Positions 45,511 to 55,102 of a stretch of DNA of 64,000 nt are shown here, piece by piece. How positions within the stretch are numbered: the first letter of the stretch is position 1; each line of letters starts with the position of its first letter. The notes beneath the pieces were generated by a model. It was not told the DNA's origin, did not search any database, and worked only from the letters and a program-made list of their open reading frames with translations. Origin of the DNA: Dugong dugon (taxonomy: Eukaryota > Chordata > Mammalia > Sirenia > Dugongidae); the NCBI GenBank assembly GCA_030035585.1, contig CM057482.1, positions 46,357,501 to 46,421,500 on the forward strand, written 5' to 3'. Made by a program: the position numbers and the translations under genes.

Positions 45511-45611
45511 ATGCCTGGCTTAATGCCAGGTGGGACTACAGAGCTTCCTCTAGGACAAGGGCCTTTAATATCATTGTAACAGAGTGGGCTTCACCTTGGT
45601 TCAAACCAACA

Positions 45612-45824
45612 AACAAAAAACCCAAGTCCACTGCCATCTAATGGATTCCAGCTCGTGGTGACCCCACGTGTTACAGAGTAGAACTTCTCCATAAGGTTGT
45701 CTTGGATGTAATCTTTACAGAAACAGATGGTAAGGCCTTTCTTCTGTGGCACTGCTGGGTGGGTTCAAACCTCCAACCTTTACATTAGTAGTCAAGAGCA
45801 AACTGTTGGCGCCACCCAGGGACC
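45612..45824 (-). mobile_element. AfroSINE
   Basis: Reversed copy: 'aatggattccagctcgtgg' tail, 'gaacttctccataaggttgt' body, 'gatggtaaggcctttcttct' middle, 'tggcgccacccagggacc' head end. Confidence 0.92.
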
Positions 45825-45837
45825 TTCACTTTGGTCC

Positions 45838-46000
45838 CGTCATCCGAAACCTGTTGCCGTCGAGTCGATTCCGACTATTAGTGACCCTGTAGGACACAGT
45901 AGAACTGCCCCATAGGGTTTCTGAGGAGCGACTGGTGGATTCAAACTTCCGACCTTTTGGTTAGCAGACGAACTCTTTATCACTGCACCACCGGGGCTCC
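45838..46000 (-). mobile_element. AfroSINE with exact target duplication
   Basis: Short-form copy very close to the family consensus: 'cgtcgagtcgattccgacta' tail, 'actgccccatagggtttctg' body, 'accaccggggctcct' head. 'tcactttggtcc' occurs at 45826-45837 and 46001-46012, an exact 12-base target duplication. Together with several intact CpGs this marks a fairly young insertion. Confidence 0.96.
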
Positions 46001-46064
46001 TCACTTTGGTCCAGTCCTGCCCAATCCTATGCAGAGGCTTCCTCTTCTACAGTAAGACAGTGCA

Positions 46065-46165
46065 ATATTTGGAACATCCTTATACTTAAAAATCATTCAT
46101 CATTTATCTGAAATTCAGTTTAACTGGATGTCATATATTTTGTCTGGCAGCCCTACTCCCTGCCC
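46065..46165. mobile_element. old interspersed repeat, family unresolved
   Basis: 'aacatccttatacttaaaaa', 'catttatctgaaattcagtt' and 'taactggatgtcatatattt' followed by 'gtctggcagccctac' is an order I recognise as a common old mammalian repeat but cannot name with certainty. Confidence 0.4.
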
Positions 46166-46678
46166 ACGCTGTACTCAGGTCTCCTGCCCTCAGCCTCACA
46201 GCTGAAATTTTGCCCACCCTGTTCCTTGCCCCAGCCTAGCCCATACGTCCGTCCTCAGTGTATAGGTGCCTGTTCTGGCTCCTCTCTACACCACCAAGAC
46301 ACAAACGATCCTCTGCTTGTCTGAGGCATTTTTTTTTATTTTGAATTTTATTGAACTTGATTTCTAAAGGCTGTCTTGGACTTTTCTAAAGCGCATTTCC
46401 TGTTGCCTGCTTTTTTCACCCACACTCTAACTCTCCTATTCCTGAAAGCAGTCAGGATGCTGCGTCCTCTGACCCATCATTAGGGAAAATGTTGGATGCG
46501 AGGATTTGAGGAAATGACTGTCTGAGACACTGTCCCCTTGTGCAAAACACAATGGAAATTGCTATTACTGTGGCATAGGGGGGTATGGGATGCAGGAAGG
46601 CACACCCTAGAACCACCAAAGGGGGTGGGGGGGTTCACATGTTCTAAGGGCATTTTAGGAGCCCTGGTAGTGCAGTGG

Positions 46679-46837
46679 AGCCCTAGTGGCGTAGTGGTTA
46701 AGAGTGTGGCTGCTAACCAAAAGGTCGGTAGTTCGAATCCACCAGCCGCTCCTTGGAAACCCTATGGGGCAGTTCTGTGCTGTCCTATAGGATCACTATG
46801 AGTTGGAATCGATTCAATGGCAAAGGGTTTGGTTTCG
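46679..46837 (+). mobile_element. inner AfroSINE 1, same strand
   Basis: Full short-form copy ('agccctagtggcgtagtgg' to 'gagttggaatcgattcaatg' plus 'ggtttggtttcg' tail) sitting in the head of the outer copy. The duplication is 'ggtagtgcagtgg' (46666-46678) and 'ggtggtgcaatgg' (46838-46850). Confidence 0.94.
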
Positions 46838-46943
46838 GGTGGTGCAATGGCTAAGGTCTTAGCTGCTAACCAGAAGGTTGGCAGTTTGAACCCAGCAGCT
46901 ACTCCGTGGGAGAAAAATGTGGCAATCTGCTTCCGTAAAGATT

Positions 46944-47154
46944 CCAAAACCAAACCAAATCCGTTGCCATTGAGTTGATTCCAACTCGTAGTGACCATAT
47001 AGGACAGAATAGAACTGTCCCATAGGGTTTCGAAAGCTATAAAACTTTACAGAAGCAGACTGCCAGATCTTTCCCCAGAGGAGCCGCTGGTAGATTCGAA
47101 CTGTCTACCTCTTGGTTAGCAGCTGAGTGCTCAACCACTGTGCCATCAGGGCTC
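46944..47154 (-). mobile_element. inner AfroSINE 2, opposite strand
   Basis: Minus copy ('gttgccattgagttgattcc' tail to 'actgtgccatcagggctc' head) in the middle of the outer copy. The duplication is 'cttccgtaaagatt' (46930-46943) and 'cttctgtaaagatt' (47155-47168). Confidence 0.94.
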
Positions 47155-47327
47155 CTTCTGTAAAGATTACCTTATCAGGGCAGTTCTACTCTGTCCTGTA
47201 GAGTCACTGAGTCAGAATCAACTTGACAGCAACAAGTTTAAGGGCACCTTGTTTGGAGCCTGGTTGTGTGCTATAATGAGGCCTTTTTCAATATTTAATT
47301 AATTATTAGTAACTTAGTTTTTGGAAT

Positions 47328-47511
47328 CGGAAACCCTAGTGGCATAGTGGTTAAGCGCTACGGCTGCTAACCCAAAGGTCGGCAGTTTGAATCCACCAGG
47401 CGCTCCTTGGAAACTCTATGGGGCAGTTCTACTCTGTCCTATAGTGTCGCTAGCGGTTGGAATCCACTTGATGACAATGGATTGTGTGTTTGTTTGTTTG
47501 TTTTAACCCAA
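47328..47511 (+). mobile_element. AfroSINE
   Basis: Short-form plus copy: 'ggaaaccctagtggcatagt' head, 'gctgctaacccaaaggtcgg' segment, 'ctctatggggcagttctac' body and a (TTTG)n tail. Confidence 0.94.
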
Positions 47512-47516
47512 ACAGT

Positions 47517-47718
47517 GTTGTTTGTTGTTCTTAGTTGCTGTCAGGTCGATTCCGAGTCATGGCAACCCCACGTGTGCAGATCAGAACTGCTCCATAGAGT
47601 TGTCAAGGCTGCAACCTTTCAGAAGCAGATCACCAAGCCTGTCTTCTGAGGAGCCTCTGGGTGAGTTCGAACCAGCAACCTTTCGGTTAGTAGTCATACC
47701 TGCACCACCCAGCGATGT
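47517..47718 (-). mobile_element. AfroSINE
   Basis: Lys-type minus copy starting with (TTG)n, 'gtcaggtcgattccgagtca' tail, 'gcagatcaccaagcctgtct' middle, 'cctgcaccacccagcgat' head. It lies six bases from the preceding plus copy, so the two face each other tail to tail. Confidence 0.94.
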
Positions 47719-49092
47719 GAAACAGTACAAAGTGCAAATGGATGAAGTCTTGCTCCTCTCCTTCCCCAACCAAGTTCTGTGTTTACTCTCGGAGGCCAGC
47801 TCCACCTTGTCCACCCAGGCACAGGGTGCACACAGGCAGCAGATCTGCCCTTTTGTATTTGGGGTGCACACACTGTGGCTGTATGAGGTGCACATTCTGA
47901 TCCTGTTTTCTTCCCTGGCCACCCTACCGTGGAGAACATTCCAGCCCTCCTTGAATCTGTAGTCTCCTTTAGGTGGGTCACCCCAGGCCACCAGGGAGGT
48001 GGCCTCAGTGTCTGTGTTGGTCATGAAACAGTTGGGTAGCCCCTGGGAATGCCACCTTCCTCCTGGGACTGTTGGTCCAGATCTCTGATTAATACATACA
48101 AGAACAATTTAAAACCTAACTCTGCATTCAAGAGAGAGTTCAAGGCTATACCTGTGGCATAGCTTTGAGATTCCGTCTTTGTTGATGTACGTAGAGCTCT
48201 TTCTACACACTTAATGAGTGCATACACGCAGACTTTTGTTTTGCCCCTTTAATATAACTGCTCATAAACATTTCCCTGTACTAACACAAGATCGTATCTT
48301 TTTGATTTGCAATGGAAAAACTGTGTCACTATTTTTTCCATCACTCAAGCATGTATAGAGTTGATGTTTTTGCCAGAGTTCTCTCATGGCATTTGAGTAC
48401 AAAAAGGAATGCAAAACATGTCATCAGAAAACTGCTGATTAGCTATTAAAAGTCTCCATCCTCGAGTGCTCTGTACGTAAAGATTAAAAGCACTGATGGT
48501 CAGATTTCTCCCTCTTTCACTTCGGAAAACGACAGACAGAACATCCCCCATTACAGTGGCACGCGCCCTCCCTCGCAGGCTCTTGGCAGGGGAAAGGATT
48601 AGTAAACTTTCTCAAAGGCCAGGAGCCAAAAATCATGCCCCGAGCTAACCAGTGAAACACTCTCCTCCGAGCCCGACACCCCAGGCCTGCTGCGAAATCA
48701 TGGGCGGGTCCTCACTGGCTCACCCTGCCCTTCATGACATTCGCTGAAATACCTCCTGCTCCAGATTGGAAGAGTGCAAAGGAAGGATGACAAGGCCGAG
48801 TCTTCTCCAAGACAGGATTGCCACTGGAAATGTTACTTTCAAGATGAATCTTGGACTCAGTGCAGAAGTCTCTGAAAGTAAAGGTAGCCAGGGTATGCTA
48901 CCAGAACATGTAACCACGGGTGCTGGAGGGGGTCACTCAATCAGAAGAGATGGCTGTGGGTGGGCTGGTGTAGGATCCTGGAGTCCACCCCATGGGGCAG
49001 GAGCAGGTGTAAGTCCCTTAGATGCTGGGGGCCCTGGAGAAGGGAGGAGGCAGCCAGCAGTGAGGCCACCAGCAGCTTTTGTGCCTGGTTTG
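47719..49092. other. no gene seen; candidate conserved non-coding DNA
   Basis: Single-copy-looking, with no recent repeat for over 1.3 kb in a SINE-rich area. The part 48240-48720 mixes AT-rich motifs ('ctgattagctattaaaag', 'gtaaagattaaaagcact') with a C-rich segment. No coding frame; the frames 47522-47962 and 47581-48024 run through SINE sequence. Confidence 0.45.
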
Positions 49093-49412
49093 TGTCTTAG
49101 TCATCAAGTGCTGCTATACCAGAAATACCACAAGTGGATGACTTTAACAAACAAGTTTGTTCTCTCATAGTTTAGTAGGCTAGAAGTCCAAATTCAGGGC
49201 GCCAGCTCCAGGGGAGGGCTTTCTCTGTTGGCTCTGGAGGAAGGTCCTTGTGATCAACCATCCCCTCTTCTAGGAGCTTCTCAGCACAGGGACCCAGGTC
49301 CAAAGGACACACTATTCTCCTGGCTCTTGTTTCTTGGTAGTGTGAGGTCCCCATATCTCTCTGCTTGCTTCTCTCTTTTATATCTCAGAAGAGACTGGCT
49401 TAAGACACAGTC
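49093..49412 (-). mobile_element. MLT1-like LTR, truncated
   Basis: Reversed copy of the LTR family at 30909-31423: 'tgtcttagtcatcaagtgct' start, 'taggagcttctcagcacagg', 'aaaggacacactattctcc', 'ttatatctcagaagagactg'. The part corresponding to the first third of the LTR is missing. Confidence 0.8.
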
Positions 49413-49469
49413 TTAGTCTTCCATGTATACTGTCAGAAGGAAGTGAGAAAATAAATAAATGAACTTTCT

Positions 49470-49665
49470 ATGGGCAGTCTTTGTGTACCAGGTGCTCCAT
49501 TTAAAAAAAAAAAAAAAAAAAAAAACCCCGCTGCCATGGAGTGATTCTGACTCATAGCTCATTCTCATTTAATTTATGCCTCACAAACCTGTGGGGAAGG
49601 TAGGATTGCCCCTATTTCATGGATGAGAAAAGTGAGGCTCAGACAGGTCCTGGTGGGCTGGTGGT
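49470..49665 (-). mobile_element. MIR split by an AfroSINE tail
   Basis: The left part 'tttgtgtaccaggtgctcca' and right part 'ctcatttaatttatgcctca', 'atggatgagaaaagtgaggc' are reversed MIR. The interruption at 49503-49559 is an A23 run plus a short reversed AfroSINE tail ('ccatggagtgattctgactc'). Confidence 0.7.
49503..49559 (-). mobile_element. AfroSINE tail remnant with A23 run
   Basis: Only the last 34 bases of a reversed AfroSINE are present, preceded by 23 A (the reversed oligo-T end). It is an extreme 5' truncation. Confidence 0.8.
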
Positions 49666-50820
49666 AGTTAGGATCCTAACCAGCTAACCAGCTCTCTGGG
49701 GCTGCGTGTCCCAAGCTCCTCCAAGGACACTTTGCCAATTGCAAGGAAGAAGTGAGGCATTCAGAAGGCCACTTAGCCACAAAATAAGCATCCCTCTTCA
49801 TAAAGTATTTAACTTGAGGCCGGTGACACTTAACCCTTCCCTCCCTAAGCATTTGTATGTTTTACTATACCCCTTGGACATTTTTCATCAGTGGGCTGTT
49901 TCTGGCTGGTTTTGATAGCTACATTTTTTTATTTACATGCAAATTCACAGCAAGCAGCTTGCATGTAAATACTATACAAATTATTAAACTTCTACTGCTC
50001 ATCAGAATGCTGGATCCTAATTGGCTGCGAGATTGCCGGTAACCCGCAATAGCCTGATTGGAGCTGTACAAATTTTTGCATCTGCATAATAAAAGGAAAC
50101 AGGAGGCTGCCAGAGTGTACACCTATTTTATAAGTGTTTCTTCAAGGTCAAATGATCTTTTATTCCCTTCCCAATCTACATATTCATTTACTACTAATGA
50201 GACGGAAGATTAAATCGTTGCAGATTAAGAACAAACCCTACTGCTCTAATTAGAGTAAAAGTTACTTAGTCAATCAGATTAGAATTCCAAAGTCAAACTA
50301 GCTAACACAGAGGTATAACAATGCCAACACACACGCACACATCCCTTATCCCCTAGTTGGCATCTTACAAGCAGACCCTGGGGCCTGGGAGGAAAGCCAG
50401 GAGCCTGCACGAATGTTTCTACCTTTGCAGAGACCCTTTTCCTGGGGAAGTATCCCTACACATTAAGTGCCCCACTGGTGGAAGAACAGAGAAGAGGGAA
50501 TGGAATCCCATCAGGTCACAACAAGGCACCGTCGCTTTGGCCCCAGTAGCTACGAAAGTAGAAAGGGGGTCTCCCCTCTTTGATGTGGTTGTGGATTTTC
50601 CCCAGACTCTTCTTGGGAACCTGAAGGATGTTGACAACCAATGAGTGCTCACGTAGGAGGTCTCTGAGCTTTGGGGATGGGTACAGAGATGGAGGACATG
50701 GTCCCTTCCATCAGGGAGCTCGCAGTTCCCTGTGGGTGTGGAGACCTGTACATCTACAAAGGTGACACATGGCGGTGGGTGTGGGGCAGGGCCCTCACCT
50801 GGGGTCCATGGACCCCTGAA
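49666..50820. other. no gene seen; AT-rich candidate regulatory block
   Basis: Single-copy-looking. At 49920-50300 it is dense in AT-type factor motifs: a perfect palindrome (separate entry), reversed CCAAT boxes at 'cctaattggctg' and 'cctgattggagc', 'gctctaattagag' and 'gtcaatcagatt'. A TATA-like 'cataataaaagg' lies near 50084. No coding frame with domain features. Confidence 0.45.
49930..49971. promoter_or_regulatory. perfect 13-bp palindrome containing an octamer motif
   Basis: 'tatttacatgcaa' (49930-49942) is the exact reverse complement of 'ttgcatgtaaata' (49959-49971), with a 16-base spacer. The left arm with its neighbours gives ATGCAAAT (49936-49943), the canonical POU/octamer site. 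Binding is inference only. Confidence 0.6.
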
Positions 50821-50821
50821 G

Positions 50822-50985
50822 CAGCATTCTTCAAAGTGTGATTCTGAAAGCTGCATCCAAGTGACCTGGGACACTTTCCAACCTGCAGACTCCCCAGCCC
50901 CACCCCAAACCTATTAGGGCCTGGAGACTGAACTTTAACAAGCCCCAGTTAGTTCTCATGCTCACTGATGTTTGAAAACCATTGG
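50822..50985 (+). mobile_element. MER5-type hAT element
   Basis: Starts 'cagcattcttcaaagtgtga' and ends 'atgtttgaaaaccattg', the expected imperfect terminal inverted repeat. Core: 'catccaagtgacctgggaca', 'agccccaccccaaacctatt'. Non-autonomous. Confidence 0.8.
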
Positions 50986-51125
50986 CTCAGAGGTCCATGG
51001 GTGGGTCACAGCATCTGCAAACTCCTGGAAATTGTACCCAAAATTGTATTTTGTTGTACATTTTCTGGGAAGAGGTCTATATCTTCTGCCAGTTTCTCAA
51101 AAGTGTCCACATTTCCAAAAAAAAA
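50986..51125. mobile_element. hAT-like remnant, family unresolved
   Basis: 'agaggtccatgggtgggtca', 'aattgtattttgttgtacat' and 'ccagtttctcaaaagtgtcc' recall a common old non-autonomous DNA element. No ends can be drawn. Confidence 0.35.
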
Positions 51126-51200
51126 ACCGTAGTAACTCCTGGGATAGACAAGCAAGATTAAAAGACCAGAATTCTACAAAGCAGTGGACGCTGACCACTG

Positions 51201-51612
51201 TAAGTTGCTAGATGTAGTTGAATCGCCTTGACTTATGGAAATCTTAGGTCCAACAGAATGCAATGCTGCCTGTTCCTGTGTGGTCCTCACAATTGCCAAC
51301 ACTTTCAAATCCATCATTGCCGCTGGCCTGCCAAACCATCTCGCCTAGTTTCCCTCACCCTCATTGGTCCTCTACTTTACCAGACAAGAAAGTGAGTCAG
51401 ACAATGTTGTCGTGATCCACAAGCTTTTCATTGGCTAATCATTGGAAGTAGATTGCCAGGCCTTTCTTCCTAGTCTGTCTTAGTCTGGAAGCTCTCCTGA
51501 AACCTGTTCACCATGGGTGACCCTGCTGGTGCTTGGAATACCAGTGGCACAGCTTCCAATATCACAGCAACACACAAGCCAGCACAGTATGACAAACCGA
51601 CCACTGTATAAG
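51201..51612 (-). mobile_element. long afrotherian SINE/RTE-related repeat
   Basis: Reversed landmarks shared with the SINE at 45183-45510 are 'tagattgccaggcctttctt', 'cctagtctgtcttagtctgg' and 'aagctctcctgaaacctgtt'. 'ggtcctctactttaccagac' is shared with RTE ends. It then continues into 'gcttggaataccagtggcac' and 'acagcaacacacaagccagc' instead of the tRNA-Gly-like head, so it represents a different head on the same body. Confidence 0.7.
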
Positions 51613-53569
51613 CTGGGGCAAACCTTGTATCCTGCAATGTAGAGACCTGGCAGCAATTTCATCCCAGCCCCAGTGGTGTAGGGATGTGATAACTTGGAAG
51701 AGAGTGCTTCCCAGCAGAGAAGGGCTCCCTCTGGTCCACTGAGGCTGGGCACTCATTCCAGACAGGTGGGGCCTGGGGGGGCATCCTGAGCACAAGCATG
51801 TTGGCAGGAGCGGGGAGCATGGTCACCGAATGAACACCTCTGTCACGAGCATCTTTTCCCTTCTTTCTTAAGCAGACCCAGTCTTCCCACCTCCCCTCCA
51901 TTGTGCCCATGAAACTGGAAGCTTGGGCCCATTTGCACCTGAAGCTGCTAGCACATCTTCTCTGGCTTGAGTGCCTGCCCCACCTGGGAGGATGGAGTCC
52001 TCGCCTGACCTTCCGGCGTGATTGCTAATGAGACCACGTCTGCTTGCCGGGAAGGGGCGATTACCCTGTGCGCCAGGTTATTACCCTCACCAGAGGCACT
52101 CCGCCGGCCCAGCTGTCTGCCTGCCTCAGGTGCACACACCTGGCAGGGCCAGGGCAGCTGCTGGGAGCCACTCCTTGGCAGCTGGCTTCTTAGCAGACAT
52201 GGCCCCACGGCAGGAAGAGTTGGGGCGGGGTGGGGGATGTCACAGGAGGGGTAGGTGCATCCCCTATGAAGCTGCTCCACCCAAAGACCCTCGACTCTGC
52301 CTGGCCTGTGGGTGGCAAGGATGTGTAGGCCCTGAGGGCACCTCAGTGGGGTGGGGCTTTCATTTTGTGGAGGAAGCTGGAGTCTCCATCTCAGGCATAG
52401 GGCTGAGGCCCCTGCCCTGCACAGAGAACCTTGGTCAGGCCCCGCAGGGACAGTGAATGGGCATGACAGGCTCTGCACCTGGCTATTGCCCTGGATTTGG
52501 TCTGCAGGTTTGTCCAAACTCCATTCAGATATGCTGGCCATCCTGCATGTGGGCTCCAATCCCCAGACCTCCCAAACGCCTCCGCAACAGCTCAGGAAAA
52601 GCCTTCACACTGAAGCCCACTCTCCAGGTCTCCCTCCACCTCCCAGTCCTCCCTCTGTGTGGTCCCCAGGTGTGCATCAATGCCCGGCAGGTGGTGGGCA
52701 TGGGATGGGGAGGGCAGGAGTGGTTCCGGGGTGTCTGGAATGTGCCCACCACCCACAGGAGGGCCCATCACGCTGCAAGGACTTGAAATCTCAGAACCAG
52801 GTGGCACACTGTCTTTTCTCCCATGAACCCCCATCAAAGAGAGGGGCCTTGGGGGCTACTGGCTTCCTGCTGCCCCCACCCCACGTACTTATTCTTGCAG
52901 CAGCTGTCTGCAGGCAGCTGGGGGTCCGTCAGGACTTTTGGGAGGTCCAAATGTGTGTTCCGCCCAGCGCCTGGTGAGGCGAGGGCCCTCACACTGTGCT
53001 GAGCACCTGTCCTGTGGCTTTGATCTATGTCCAAGCCCAAAGCACTCACAGGTCTCCTTTCAAATTATTCAGGGGTGGGGGAGGGTAGCTGCAGAGGAGA
53101 AGGACAGAGTGGGTAGAATGAGTGTCTACATCCAGGCCATGGGCTTCAGGATCAGGTAAGGGGCAAGCAAGACGCCCAGAGAGCCCTTGCTCCCCACTTG
53201 GGGTGTTACCTGACTCCCTCCATGACACGAGTGTTGGCTGAGAGAGGCAGAACAGAGTGAGTCTAAACTATGCCATGCAGAGCAGCCCCCTTCAGGGCAC
53301 CTGAGGGACCCTACAACCACTCTGGGTCTTGCCCGCTTCCAGGGCAGAAACTGCACCCTTCTCTGGGAAGCCCCCAGCTTGAGATTGTGATGTCTTCATA
53401 GAGAGTCACTTTGGAAGGAAGGAAGCAAGTACCCAGTCTCCAGGAAGGCCGTTGAGAGATCCTAGAAACAACTGTGAAAGGTCGTCTAATCCAGCCTCCT
53501 GGTCCAGCAGTCACCAGTTAATCCTTCCAGCTTTGGGGATCTGAAGGGCATTTCCAAGAGAAACACACA
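51613..53569. other. no gene seen; GC-rich, stop-poor
   Basis: GC-rich single-copy-looking DNA. Long frames overlap in opposite directions (51948-52559 minus against 52022-52456 and 52351-52977 plus). No domain or splice-flanked exon is recognised. A short motif-dense patch lies at 52015-52095 ('gattgctaatgagacc', 'ggcgattaccctgtg'). Confidence 0.45.
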
Positions 53570-53715
53570 GCCAGACCAACTTCATGAAGCAGGTGCCATT
53601 ATGCCCACTCTACAGAGTAGAAAAGTGAGGCACAGGGTCATCCAAGAAGTAGGAGAGCTGGGATTTGAACCCAGGTTGTCTAATGCTGGAACTCATGCTC
53701 TTAACCAAGAACTTG
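53570..53715 (-). mobile_element. MIR, minus strand
   Basis: 'ccattatgcccactctacag', 'aaaagtgaggcacagggtca', 'gggatttgaacccaggttgt' and 'catgctcttaaccaagaact' give the reversed MIR with its tRNA-like head. Confidence 0.87.
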
Positions 53716-53859
53716 AAGAAAACATAGGGAATTAAAAAAAAAAGAAATCGTGAGGTGAGAAAGGCTTGTTAAAGCATGACACAAATCCAGAAGCAGTAAA
53801 GGAAAATTTAATCCAGAAGCATTTAAGGAAACACATTGATATTTGTTTGCTATGATTGA

Positions 53860-54720
53860 TATTGATTGATAAATTTAATTTGTTACAGAGATAAACCCTT
53901 TCATGATAACTACCCTAATGACCCACCACAACAACACAAAAAGGAAATGTTGGGAAGAAGAATTTGTAACATATGACAACTATCACTTTCCTTAATATAT
54001 AATGAGCTTTTCCAAATCAATAAGAAAAAAAAATAATAATCTAGAGGGAAAAAGTCATGAACATATAGTTCACAGAAGAAATACAAGTGAAAAATCACCC
54101 AGTGTCACTCATAATTAAAGAAATGGAAATCAAAACACTGAGACTCCATTTTCACCTATTAGAGAGGAAAAACGGAAAAGCTTTACAATTCTAGCACCGA
54201 TGAAAGAGTGGGAAGGGAAATGTTTCTGTATTTCGAGGGGGAGTATAAATGGATAGCAGCTTTTTTTTTTTTTTTTTTTTTTGAGGTATCTAGGATTTGA
54301 CAGTATCTAAACAAAATTGGAATTGCAAATACCATCCATTATAGCAATTCCACCACTAGGTGTTTATCCCACAAGCAGAACCGCACAAGAATGCTCATTG
54401 CATTGGACTTCGAAATAGTAAAAACCTAGAAATAGTTGAAATGTCACCCACAGGGCAACAGTTGAATGAATTTTGCCCTCCCTACCCACAACAGAATTCT
54501 ATATAGCTATTAAAAGGAACGATGTAGATTCCTAAATTGTAGCATTGTGGGGAGAAAGGATATCCAGGACCAATTATGACATTTTATCAAGTGAAAACGT
54601 GACGTGCTGAGCGCTGTGTAGATGGGTGTGCTCCCATCTGTGCGTGAACAAGAGTGAATAAAGTTTCCCTCGGGGTGGAAGAAGGACACGTTTACCTTCT
54701 AATTTCTCCTTTTCTGTGTT
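53860..54720 (+). mobile_element. old L1 fragment, ORF2 end and 3' UTR
   Basis: Landmarks: 'ccttaatatataatgagct', 'tttccaaatcaataagaaa', 'gtgtcactcataattaaaga', 'aaatggaaatcaaaacactg', then 'ttccaccactaggtgtttat' and 'attctatatagctattaaaa'. All frames are broken. A T22 run (54261-54282) interrupts it and may be the remains of a later A-tailed insertion. Confidence 0.75.
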
Positions 54721-54734
54721 TTGGTCGTCTCAAA

Positions 54735-54922
54735 CTCGACCAATCCCTAGACAAGGACATCATGCTTGGTAGAGGGTCAGTGAAAATGGGAGAATCCCTC
54801 AATGAGATGGATTGACACAACAGTCACACCAATGATCATGAAGATGGCACAGGACTGGGCAACGCTTTGTTCTGTTGTACATGGTGTTGGAGCCCACTTA
54901 ACGACCGCTAACAACAACAAAA
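54735..54922 (+). mobile_element. RTE (BovB-like) 3' end
   Basis: 'caaggacatcatgcttggta', 'cctcaatgagatggattgac', 'gatggcacaggactgggcaa' and an (AAC)n end match the RTE 3' part. It lacks a stretch present in the 32297 and 57741 copies. Confidence 0.87.
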
Positions 54923-54939
54923 CCCTATCACCCATCAGG

Positions 54940-55102
54940 ATGCCCTGAGAGTCTTGTTCAAACACAGATTGCTGGGCCCATCCCCAGGGTCTCTGATTCA
55001 CGAGGCCTGGGGTGGGGCCCAAGAAGCTGCATTTCTAACAAGTTTCCAGGTGATGCTGATGCCGCTGATCCAAGGACCCCACTTTGAGAGCCGCTGCTGT
55101 CC
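54940..55102 (+). mobile_element. MER5-type hAT element
   Basis: 'caaacacagattgctgggcc', 'tctctgattcacgaggcctg', 'gggtggggcccaagaagctg', 'atttctaacaagtttccagg' and 'tgatgctgatgccgctgatc' follow MER5A closely. The left end is lost. Confidence 0.83.

Larger units (their letters stand above)
46658..47238 (+). mobile_element. outer AfroSINE of a triple nest
   Basis: Split into three parts (46658-46678, 46838-46943, 47155-47238) which, read together in order, form one AfroSINE. 'taagggca' at 46645-46652 and 47239-47246 is its own target duplication. It was hit twice by other AfroSINEs and must be the oldest of the three. Confidence 0.93.

Noticed and set aside
52351-52977. 208-residue plus-strand open frame, with a 203-residue minus frame at 51948-52559
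   Set aside because: The two overlap in opposite directions and neither has recognisable domains. They are explained by low stop density in GC-rich DNA.
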